From Roseicyclus sp. (GTDB lineage Bacteria; Pseudomonadota; Alphaproteobacteria; Rhodobacterales; Rhodobacteraceae): a DNA stretch of 32,446 nucleotides. Below the pieces are notes generated by a model. It ran no database searches and was not told the DNA's origin. It was given only the letters and a program-made list of their open reading frames with translations. Made by a program: the position numbers and the translations under genes. The DNA is taken from positions 1-32,446 of the forward strand of contig JAGYKZ010000018.1 of assembly GCA_018401385.1 (NCBI GenBank), given 5' to 3'. This document shows positions 26,029 to 32,446 of the stretch, one piece after another. The first letter of the stretch is position 1. Each line of letters opens with the position of its first letter.

Positions 26029-27018
26029 TGCTCTGAGCCGCTGTTATCTCTGCGCGCAATCTTAGTGTTGGCGGAATTTCCAAGCCCGCATGATTACTGC
26101 ACCGCCAGCCAGATCCGCTTCCCAAATCACCGAAGGCACGGGCGAGGTTTTGGGAGCTTGTCAGTGAATCCGGTGCAGGCAAGTCGATGATTGGATCGAC
26201 ATCCCATCGGGCTAATGCCTAAATTGGTTGCGAGCGGGAAATACGCCTGTCAGGCCAACGGATTGACACCTTGGCCGTCCCAAATGCGCGCCTTGCGTGG
26301 CAAGCGCATCGGATGGTGTTCAGGACCACTGGCCAGTCTAAATCCGCTATCCATCGCCCGGGCAACTGGTGGAGACGATCCGCACCCATTGCCTGTCACC
26401 GCCACACAGAGGCGCCACCCCAGCCATCGCATTCGCGCCAGATCGCATGCGGCCTTCCACCACGCTTCGCCAGTCGCGCTTCTGCATCATTTTTCAGGTG
26501 GAATGCGCCAAAGGGTGGTGATTGCCTTGGCGCTTTGTGCGCAACCTGATTTGGTGATTGCCGGATGAACCGACCACCGCGCTGGATGTTTCCGGTTCAG
26601 GCCCCGTTATCGACCTGTTAAAGGATATCTGTGCCAGCGCGCTCGCCATGGTCCTCCTCCTTACCCCGGCAGAAATGCCAGGTGATCGCGCAAACGGCGG
26701 ATCACCACCAACACTTCGATTTACGGGGCTATAGCCGAGATTAGTCCTGTGGCAGATGTGAGTCACCGCCCCTCCCTTCCTATACGCGAGGTTAGTGGTC
26801 GATCCCAGTTTGCGCGAGGAACGCGCGCAGCGTACCGTCCCAGCGCCATGCCACGCTTGGATGCGATTTCTACAGGCTGTGCGTTTCATCCGCTGCGATG
26901 TGGCAGCGGCGGCCTGTGCCACCACCGCCCCGCGATGATCCGCCCTCATGTCGGCCCGTTCTGGGGCCCGTTCTGGGGCCCGTTCTGGGGTTCGCTCTGC
27001 GGCCTGCCTATTGCTTGA
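26028..27018 (+). pseudogene. Peptide-type ABC transporter ATPase (DppD-like), heavily disrupted
   Basis: An ATG at 26028 shares a base with the previous stop (TGATG) and begins an MLEPLLSLR-like lead with an indel. No long frame survives, but landmarks occur in the right order: Walker A ESGAGKSMIG near 26165, GLMPKLV near 26213, LRGKRIG, ASLNPLSIA near 26335, signature FSGGMRQRVVIALALCAQPDLV (26490-26560), DEPTTALDVSG near 26568, IDLLKDICA, PYTRG-like remnants and MPRLDAISTGCAFHP near 26850. The span of about 330 codons matches the DppD/OppD family. The last 60 bases carry a 12-bp repeat encoding GPFW units. It presumably served with the next ATPase as a heterodimer. Confidence 0.78.
26953..26988 (+). 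repeat. 12-bp tandem repeat, three copies
   Basis: The unit GGCCCGTTCTGG occurs three times in exact tandem, followed by a degenerate fourth. In the frame that ends at 27018 it reads GPFW repeated. It lies at the very end of the disrupted ATPase gene. Confidence 0.85.
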
Positions 27019-27027
27019 TGACACATC

Positions 27028-27087
27028 GCGCAAAGGGGATGAGCGCAAAGGGGATGAGCGCAAAGGGGATGAGCGCAAAGGGGATGA
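27028..27087 (+). repeat. 15-bp tandem repeat, four copies, each with Shine-Dalgarno and ATG
   Basis: The unit GCGCAAAGGGGATGA is repeated four times without mismatch. Every unit contains AAAGGGG abutting an ATG, and the ATGs (27039, 27054, 27069, 27084) are all in frame with the following ATPase, encoding MSAKG units if translated. The last AAAGGGG is six bases before ATG 27090. Confidence 0.9.
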
Positions 27088-27089
27088 GC

Positions 27090-28109
27090 ATGGCGGATGA
27101 GGTGATCTTGTCGCTGGATCGCGTGACACGGCGGTTTGATATTTCGAAACCCTTTCTCAATCGGATCACCGAAGGTGTGGGAAAGCAATATTTGACCGCC
27201 AATGCCGATGTCAGCCTGAGCATCGCACGTGGCGAAACCTTTGCGCTGGTGGGCGAATCTGGCTCGGGCAAGTCCACGATTGCAAAGATGATCATGGGGC
27301 TGATGCCGCCAAGCGCAGGTGAAATCCGCTTTGACGGGGATTTGATTGACCCGCGCCAAGGCATCGCGCGCGCCACAAGGCGGCGCTTTCAGATGATTTT
27401 TCAAGATCCGTTTGCCAGTCTCAATCCGCGGTGGCGCGTTGGGGATATCATCGCGGAACCGATCCGCACCTTTGATCTGATGCCCAAGGCCGATGTGGCG
27501 GGCGAGGTGGCGCGGCTGTTGGAGGTGGTGGGCCTCGCGCCCCGCGATGCGGAGAAATATCCGCATGAATTCTCAGGCGGTCAAAGGCAGCGGATCGCGA
27601 TTGCCCGCGCGCTGTCCTCCAAGCCCGAATTCATCGTCTGTGATGAGCCGACATCGGCGCTGGATGTGTCGGTGCAGGCGCAAATCCTGAACCTGATGCG
27701 GGACTTACAAGATGCCTTTGGCCTCACCTATCTGTTGATCAGCCATGACCTCAGCGTTGTGCGCCATATGGCGGACCGCATCGGCGTGCTCTATCTTGGT
27801 CGTTTGGTCGAGGTTGCGCCCAGTGCCGATCTCTTTGCCGCGCCACAGCACCCTTATACGCGGATGTTGCTGGACGCGGTGCCGGATCTGACCCGCGTGG
27901 GTGCACGCGCGCGCGCCGTTGTGGGCGAAATACCCAACCCGATTTCACCACCTTCGGGCTGCGCCTTTCATCCGCGCTGCCCCTTGGCGCAGGACATCTG
28001 CAAGACCACCGCGCCAGAGGCACGTCATTTGGGCGACACTGGCCGTATTGTGGCCTGCCATATGGCCGATGGGGCCGATGGGGCCGATGGGGGGGCTGGC
28101 GCAAAGTGA
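27090..28109 (+). CDS. Peptide-type ABC transporter ATPase (DppF-like)
   Basis: A 339-residue ATPase with Walker A VGESGSGKST, Q-loop MIFQDPFASLNPRW, signature EFSGGQRQRIAIARAL, Walker B FIVCDEPTSALDVS and the switch histidine in LLISHDLSVV. It ends in the oligopeptide-transporter C-terminal domain (HPYTRMLLDAVPDL, GCAFHPRCPLAQDIC). It would power the adjacent permeases. The ATG at 27090 (MADEVILSLDRV) has AAAGGGG six bases upstream. An alternative start at 27018 overlaps the previous stop (TGATG) and would add 24 residues made of MSAKG repeats. The last residues, ADGADGADGG, come from a 9-bp repeat. The frame is intact, unlike its two upstream neighbours. Confidence 0.92.
   Translation: MADEVILSLDRVTRRFDISKPFLNRITEGVGKQYLTANADVSLSIARGETFALVGESGSGKSTIAKMIMGLMPPSAGEIRFDGDLIDPRQGIARATRRRFQMIFQDPFASLNPRWRVGDIIAEPIRTFDLMPKADVAGEVARLLEVVGLAPRDAEKYPHEFSGGQRQRIAIARALSSKPEFIVCDEPTSALDVSVQAQILNLMRDLQDAFGLTYLLISHDLSVVRHMADRIGVLYLGRLVEVAPSADLFAAPQHPYTRMLLDAVPDLTRVGARARAVVGEIPNPISPPSGCAFHPRCPLAQDICKTTAPEARHLGDTGRIVACHMADGADGADGGAGAK
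28064..28090 (+). repeat. 9-bp tandem repeat, three copies
   Basis: GGCCGATGG occurs three times in tandem at the 3' end of the DppF-like gene and encodes the repeating A-D-G tail. Confidence 0.8.
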
Positions 28110-28207
28110 TGGACCCATATCATCACCCATCTGTAAGTTGCGCCTTGTGCGCGGGCAGCGCGATTTAAAATACGGTTGCCTCTGGTGCAAAGCGGGCCTA
28201 AGCAAAA

Positions 28208-28245
28208 GCCCTGCAACGGTGCTTTCATAGCTCCTGGTGCAGGGC
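28208..28245 (+). promoter_or_regulatory. Leader hairpin abutting the DUF3311 ribosome-binding site
   Basis: GCCCTGCA (28208-28215) and TGCAGGGC (28238-28245) are perfect 8-bp inverted copies with a 22-base loop. The right arm ends directly before the purine-rich AGGGGGAGA that precedes the DUF3311 start at 28263, so folding could affect ribosome access. An A+T patch (TTTAAAATAC, near 28165) upstream might be a promoter element. No known riboswitch class is recognised. Confidence 0.4.
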
Positions 28246-28262
28246 AGGGGGAGAATGAAATC

Positions 28263-28496
28263 ATGTCGCAACATTCCACCAACACAGCATCGCGCGCGCC
28301 GCAAATCTGGGCGCTGCTGATGGGGGTATGGATCTTTCTAGGCGGGATGGTGCCTTATGGGCTGCTGTCTCAATCATCCCTTGCGCAATGGACCTTCGCC
28401 TTTTGGACTTTGTTTGGGCTGGGGGTGATCGCCCTGATCCTGTGGCCCGTTCTGCGCTGGCGCAGCGCCGCATCTGACAAAGGGGGCGCCAAATGA
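28263..28496 (+). CDS. DUF3311-type small membrane protein, symporter partner
   Basis: A 77-residue protein with two transmembrane helices (about residues 14-37 and 44-66) and short charged ends, matching the size and layout of DUF3311 proteins encoded just before sodium/solute symporters. Its own function is not established; by context it is a subunit or assembly partner of the symporter. GGGGGAGA lies upstream of the ATG and the stop overlaps the symporter start by four bases (ATGA). The in-frame ATG at 28176 was rejected because it sits before the leader hairpin and has no ribosome-binding site. Confidence 0.8.
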   Translation: MSQHSTNTASRAPQIWALLMGVWIFLGGMVPYGLLSQSSLAQWTFAFWTLFGLGVIALILWPVLRWRSAASDKGGAK

Positions 28497-29959
28497 TCGC
28501 CCCCCTGTCGATATGGAGTCTGCTTGCGGTTTTCGCCCTGCTGGGTCTGGGTCTGGCGCTGTTGGCCGCACGGGGCAATCGCGGCACGGCGGAGGATTAT
28601 TACCTCGGAGGGCGGCGCATTGGCGGGATGGTATCTGGGCTGTCTTATGCCGCGACCACCTATTCCGCGTTCATGTTGGTCGTCCTCACAGGGCTGACCT
28701 ATCGCGGCGGCGTGGGCGCACTGGGGTTTGAGCTGATCTATTTCGCGGGCCTTGGGCTGCTTGTCATTTTCGCGCCGCGCTTTTGGCTTGTTGGGCGCAA
28801 ATGGGGCTTTGTGACGCCTGCCGAAATGTTGGCGCGCCGCTATGGCAGCCCTGCTTTGGGGCGGCTGGTGGCGGGTGTCGGTCTGGTCTTTCTGCTGCCT
28901 TATTGCACCACGCAAATGGCGGGTGTGGGCCTGTTGCTGTCTGGGGTGACGGGGGCGGAAATCTCGCTGTTTCAGGCGGTTTGCGCAGGCGCGGCTCTGG
29001 CGGTGATCTGGACATTGCCCGCAGGTTTGCGCTCGGTCGCTTGGACCGATGCGGCCTTGGCGGCGCTGATGCTGATATCAGGCCTTTTGGCGGTCTATTT
29101 CGCGATCACGGCGATGGGCGGGGTGTCAGATTTCGTGGCGCAACTGGGCCAAGAGCGCGCCGATTGGCTGTCTGTGCCGGGTCCAGGGCTGTGGTCCTTG
29201 CCCACGTTCTTGGCGCTCTCAATCCCGTGGTTCTTCTTTGCGCTCTCCAACCCGCAAGTGGCGCAGCGCCTCTTTATCTTGCGTGATATCAGGGCGATGC
29301 GCGCAATGATCCTGTGGGTTTTGGGATTTGGATTGGTCTTTACCTTCATCGCGGTGATCTGGGGCTTTGCGGCGCTTATCCTCGCACCCGATCTGGCGCA
29401 ACCGGCCTTAGCCACGCCCGCGCTGCTGACCTCGGGCGCGATCCCGACCTTCGTGGCGATTTTGCTGATCCTTGGGATCATGTCTGCGGCGGTGACCACG
29501 CTTGACTCCATCGCCCTGACCGCAGGCGCGATGGTCGCCCGCGATCTGGCCGCCGAGGCGCGCGAGGGGCGGCAAATCTTGATCGGGCGGATCACTGTGC
29601 TGGTGGTGATCCTCTTTGCCGCAGGCTTCGCCCTCGTCAATGCCAAGATTGTAGAGCAATTGGCGGCGCTCTCCGCTGTGGGGCTTTTGGTTACCGTGCC
29701 TGCCATCATCGGCGCGTTTTTCTGGAACCGCGCCACCGCCTTTGGGGCGATGGCCTCCATCGCGCTCGGGGCAGGCTTGGCGGTGATCTTGGTCATCGGG
29801 CAGGGGATGAGCGTGTTCAACCCCATGCTGGCCCTCTCGGTCGGGGGGGCAACGGCGGTCAGTTTCATCGCCGCAAGCCTCGCCTCCCGCCCCAAGGACA
29901 GCGCACTTGATTTCAAAGCCGCAATCGCCGAAGACCTCGCTCAGATGCGGATTTGGTGA
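28493..29959 (+). CDS. Sodium/solute symporter (SSS family)
   Basis: A 488-residue polytopic protein with about 12-13 helices. SSS hallmarks are the EDYYLGGRRIGGMVSGLSYA motif at about residues 34-53 with AATTYSAFML after it, FVTPAEMLARRYGSPALGRL, and the Na+-site helix region ILGIMSAAVTTLDSIALTAG near residue 330. Substrates in this family range from pantothenate and proline to monocarboxylates. The DUF3311 partner is a recurring association in the monocarboxylate/MctP-like and PanF-like branches, but the substrate cannot be assigned. It is translationally coupled to DUF3311. The frame is intact and no clear terminator follows. Confidence 0.9.
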   Translation: MIAPLSIWSLLAVFALLGLGLALLAARGNRGTAEDYYLGGRRIGGMVSGLSYAATTYSAFMLVVLTGLTYRGGVGALGFELIYFAGLGLLVIFAPRFWLVGRKWGFVTPAEMLARRYGSPALGRLVAGVGLVFLLPYCTTQMAGVGLLLSGVTGAEISLFQAVCAGAALAVIWTLPAGLRSVAWTDAALAALMLISGLLAVYFAITAMGGVSDFVAQLGQERADWLSVPGPGLWSLPTFLALSIPWFFFALSNPQVAQRLFILRDIRAMRAMILWVLGFGLVFTFIAVIWGFAALILAPDLAQPALATPALLTSGAIPTFVAILLILGIMSAAVTTLDSIALTAGAMVARDLAAEAREGRQILIGRITVLVVILFAAGFALVNAKIVEQLAALSAVGLLVTVPAIIGAFFWNRATAFGAMASIALGAGLAVILVIGQGMSVFNPMLALSVGGATAVSFIAASLASRPKDSALDFKAAIAEDLAQMRIW

Positions 29960-30104
29960 CGGTGGGGTAAGGGCGCCGGACCCGTGGGCAAGGGATCTAG
30001 GCACATCCCCATCGCCATTGGATAGACCGTGGGCAGTAAACCACGCCCGACCTTGGCCCAACGGACCAAAGTGCCAATTATCAAACAAACAGAGGAAAAT
30101 TAGG

Positions 30105-30171
30105 CTCCGGCGGGGGATCGAACCACCGACCAATTGATTAACAGTCAACTGCTCTGCTGAGCTACGCCGGA
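30105..30171 (-). tRNA. tRNA-Asn (GUU), D-loop and T-arm abnormally short
   Basis: The reverse strand gives a 7-bp acceptor stem (TCCGGCG with CGCCGGA), a D-stem GCTC/GAGC, an anticodon stem GTTGA/TCAAT and loop CTGTTAA, so the anticodon is GTT. The D-loop is only AGCA, lacking the conserved GG pair and neighbour (expected AGCGGTA). The T-arm reads GGTGG-TTCGAT-CCCC, two bases short of a normal 5+7+5 arm. The total is 67 bases instead of about 72. CCA is not encoded (GCCT follows). As written it could not form the D-loop/T-loop elbow. If this is the only tRNA-Asn gene, the sequence is probably wrong here. Confidence 0.85.
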
Positions 30172-30249
30172 ACACGTTGGGCCGTATAGCAGCCACGTTT
30201 TGCGCGTCCAGTGCTTTGGGGCGAAAAAATTGCCGTTTTGGGTTAAATT

Positions 30250-31077
30250 CCCGCACAACATCCCGCGCTGATAGACATCGCAGAAGGCCGGTTTTACAAC
30301 TAATCAAGACAATGATATGGGCTGAAATATTGCGTTCGGCCATGGGGTGCAATCAGCAGGGCGCTGGGTCAGGAGGTGGCTCGCCGGCGCGCAAAGCCCA
30401 AGGGTGGGGATGCGGCCCGAGGGCGGCGAGATCTGCGCGTGGCGCGCCATACGTGCGCGTGCAGTTCACCGCAGCGCGCGTGCCAGATCTCCTCTTGCCC
30501 ACCTGGCGCCAAAGCCCCGCTTTGGTGCCGCGCGGTGATCTTAACAAACGCGCCAGATCGGCCCGCAAATCCCCATCGACGCGAGATCAGCGTGCTTTGA
30601 ACCTGCCATCCGCCACATCGCCACCCGACTCTTACGATCCTCGAACGCCCGAAATTCACATGATTGCCCATATGGCCTGCTGTGATGGGCGGTGATACGC
30701 CAGTCAACCGTTTGATCACCGTGCCATTGGGCGAGCGGATATCGGGCGCCAGCCCGATCAGCCCCTTCACCTGCCAGATCGGGCCGCGCGCAGCCATATC
30801 CCCATGGTTGCGGCCAAAACAGGCGCGCCTGTGACCGCCGCAAGGGAACGCAGAACGCTATGGTCAGATGCGCGTGGGTGACGAAAATATGGCTGATGCG
30901 CGCGCCTTGTGGCAGGGCCTGCATAATCGCCGCCAGGTGGGGTTTTGAGGCGGGTCCAGGATCAATCACCGCGATCTCCTTTGTGCCAACCAAATAGGTC
31001 CAGGTCCCCTCGGCAGTCATGGGCGAGGGGTTGGGGGCGCAAATCCCGCGCAGATTGGGGGCAAGCGTGGTGATCAT
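30250..31077 (-). pseudogene. Metallo-beta-lactamase-fold hydrolase (LACTB2/GloB-like), frameshifted
   Basis: It starts MITTLAPNLRGICAPNPSPM with TYLVG and IAVIDPGP, the usual opening of LACTB2-like MBL hydrolases, and continues to IFVTHAH. The zinc motif should be HAHLDHS; one G is missing in CATCTGACCATAGC, so the frame reads HAHLTIAF. Later family pieces appear in other frames: PDIRSPNGTVI, GHMGNHVNF, STLIS, GAP, RARCGELHAH, MARHAQIS and near the end HPMAERNISAH. The 3' end is not certain, so the left boundary is approximate. Such enzymes hydrolyse thioesters, RNA or other esters; no substrate is assignable. It is divergent from the histidine kinase gene. Many small indels, as elsewhere in the window. 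Confidence 0.72.
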
Positions 31078-31093
31078 GAGGGCTGATTTTCCT

Positions 31094-31123
31094 TTGGCGC
31101 TTCGCCTGTGCCAAGGCTATAGA
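31094..31123 (+). promoter_or_regulatory. Putative promoter giving a leaderless histidine-kinase mRNA
   Basis: TTGGCG (31094-31099) and TATAGA (31118-31123) are 18 bases apart. The -10 box ends only six bases before the ATG at 31130, so transcription would begin at or next to the A of the start codon. No good Shine-Dalgarno precedes the ATG, which fits a leaderless message. Confidence 0.4.
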
Positions 31124-31129
31124 TGGCCC

Positions 31130-32446
31130 ATGTTGACGCGATTGATCAAGAAAATGCTGCCACGCGGCCTTTATGGGCGGGCCGCGCTGATCATGCTTGT
31201 GCCGATTTTGACCATCCAGCTGGTGGTGTCCGCCGCGTTTTTGCAACGCCATTTTGACGGGGTGACACGGCAAATGATGGCGGGGGTGGCGGTTGAGCTG
31301 CGCTTTATCGTCCAAGAGATTGACCGAGACGGGATTTGGGCGGGGCGCAATGTGGCCGCCCCTTTGGAGATCGCGCTTTATGAGGGGGGGGACAAACCCT
31401 TTGACGGCCCATTGATGGAGGCGCGGCTGTTCTATGATCTGTCAGGGCGCAGCGTGATCGAAGTGTTGCGCCGCGCTGTGCCAGAGGTGACATGGATTGA
31501 TCTGGCCAGCAATGATCGGCAGGTGAAGCTTGGCCTGAGCCTTGCCGATGGCACACGGGTTGATGCCGAGATTGCGCGGCGGCGTGTTTCGGCCTCCAAC
31601 CCGCATCAATTGTTGGTGTTGATGGTGTTTACGGGCATTTTGATGACCACGGTGGCGTTTTTGTTTCTGCGCAATCAATTGCGCCCCATTCGCCGCTTGG
31701 CCCGTGCGGCCGAAGATTTCGGCAAAGGCCGCGTGGTCGATTACAGCCCCGCAGGTGCTTTGGAGGTGCGCAGTGCAGGGCGCGCCTTTTTGGATATGCG
31801 CAATCGCATCGAAAGCCAGATCGAGCAACGCACCATGATGCTTTCGGGGGTCAGCCATGATTTGCGCACCCCTCTGACACGGATGAAACTGGGTCTGAGC
31901 GTGATGGAGGACGGCGAGGATGTCAGCGCATTGCTCCGCGATGTGGCGGAGATGGAAACCTTGCTTGAGGCCTTTCTCGATTTCGCGCGGGGTGATGCGT
32001 TGGATGATCTGGCGGAATTGGATATTGACCAATTTCTGCGCGGGATTGTTGCCGATGCCAAGCGGGCGGGATGCGATATTCATTTCGTGCGCGCCACGCG
32101 TAATGCGGGTTTGGCCGATTACAGCGCCACATTGCGTCCTGCCGCGCTGCGCCGTGCCTTGGACAATCTGATTTCCAATGCGCAGCGCTACGGCAGCACC
32201 GCGCGCGTGACCCTGTCGCCCGGGCCACGTCATTGGCGCATCGCGGTCGAGGATGATGGGCCGGGCATCCCCGCCGATCAGCGCGCGGTGGCCATGCGGC
32301 CCTTCGTGCGGTTGGACGCGGCCCGCAATCAAGATCGCGGCTCTGGCGTGGGTTTGGGGCTGGCCATCGCGCAGGATATCGCGCGGCGGCATGGCGGGCG
32401 GCTCAGTCTGGGGAAAAGCGCCGATCTTGGCGGGTTAAAAGCCGAG
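31130..32446 (+). CDS. Sensor histidine kinase (EnvZ-like), 3' end outside window
   Basis: 439 codons run in one frame to the window edge. Transmembrane helix 1 is at about residues 19-39 and helix 2 at about 162-184, enclosing a periplasmic sensor region of about 120 residues, then a HAMP linker (LRPIRRLARAAEDFGKGR). The H-box SGVSHDLRTPLTRMKL carries the phospho-acceptor H243. The ATPase has N-box DNLISNAQRYG from residue 345, G1 box DDGPGIP and G2 box GSGVGLGLAIAQ. The H-box with an Asp after His and a following RTPLTR is that of EnvZ/OmpR-class kinases. The partner response regulator is not visible. Nothing indicates the stimulus. Only a few C-terminal residues and the stop should be missing. 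Confidence 0.93.
   Translation, partial: MLTRLIKKMLPRGLYGRAALIMLVPILTIQLVVSAAFLQRHFDGVTRQMMAGVAVELRFIVQEIDRDGIWAGRNVAAPLEIALYEGGDKPFDGPLMEARLFYDLSGRSVIEVLRRAVPEVTWIDLASNDRQVKLGLSLADGTRVDAEIARRRVSASNPHQLLVLMVFTGILMTTVAFLFLRNQLRPIRRLARAAEDFGKGRVVDYSPAGALEVRSAGRAFLDMRNRIESQIEQRTMMLSGVSHDLRTPLTRMKLGLSVMEDGEDVSALLRDVAEMETLLEAFLDFARGDALDDLAELDIDQFLRGIVADAKRAGCDIHFVRATRNAGLADYSATLRPAALRRALDNLISNAQRYGSTARVTLSPGPRHWRIAVEDDGPGIPADQRAVAMRPFVRLDAARNQDRGSGVGLGLAIAQDIARRHGGRLSLGKSADLGGLKAE

Noticed and set aside
26940-27090. CRISPR-like or phage attachment repeats near the tandem repeats
   Set aside because: The units are direct tandem copies without spacers, in frame with coding sequence, and no cas genes or integrase are present.
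30105-30171. tRNA-Asn as an integration site for a genomic island
   Set aside because: No integrase or direct repeat of the tRNA 3' end was found on either side within the window.

Overview
The window looks like chromosomal DNA from an alphaproteobacterium of the Rhodobacteraceae (Rhodobacterales). Supporting signs are the high-GC codon use, the lptF-lptG-surA-pdxA cluster divergent from pepA-holC, a soluble globin-coupled chemoreceptor, a TIGR02281-type membrane aspartic protease, a T1SS locus next to a Hint_2-domain exoprotein, and a urea (urt) transporter next to a dipeptide (dpp-like) transporter. No phage, insertion sequence, transposase or CRISPR array is visible.

Layout. 1-4027: leftward envelope-biogenesis operon lptF-lptG-surA-pdxA; lptD, expected between lptG and surA, is absent. 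4028-7570: rightward pepA-holC, then the globin-coupled chemoreceptor. 7631-10803: leftward marC-protease pair and a frameshifted ABC-F ATPase. 10907-11720: ndk convergent with a TfoX C-terminal-domain gene. 12056-15508: a wrecked type I secretion locus. Here the 3' half of a Hint_2 gene (leftward) is fused head-to-head at about 12816 to an N-terminally truncated T1SS ABC gene (rightward), followed by a frameshifted hlyD. 15946-22313: urtA, urtB, a GNAT gene, urtC, urtD, urtE. 22447-28109: peptide-type ABC transporter (solute-binding protein, two permeases, two ATPases). 28263-29959: DUF3311 protein plus Na+/solute symporter. 30105-30171: a defective-looking tRNA-Asn. 30250-31077: a frameshifted metallo-beta-lactamase-fold hydrolase. 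31130-end: an EnvZ-like sensor histidine kinase running off the window.

The dominant anomaly is small indels, often +/-1 base in homopolymers and often bunched. They break the ABC-F gene, hlyD, urtC, urtD, urtE, the second dpp permease and first dpp ATPase, and the MBL hydrolase, damage the PepA active site, and shorten tRNA-Asn by about five bases. Across most of these genes the protein can be read almost completely by hopping frames. That is what uncorrected sequence error (or extremely recent inactivation) looks like, rather than long decay. I annotate these genes at full extent and mark them as disrupted as presented.

I did not find a convincing previously undescribed system. The observations most worth a second look are the missing lptD, the Hint/T1SS deletion junction, hairpins after both solute-binding-protein genes, a 15-bp repeat that duplicates a Shine-Dalgarno plus ATG at an ATPase start, a GNAT gene embedded by stop/start coupling in the urt operon, and a possible leaderless promoter for the histidine kinase.
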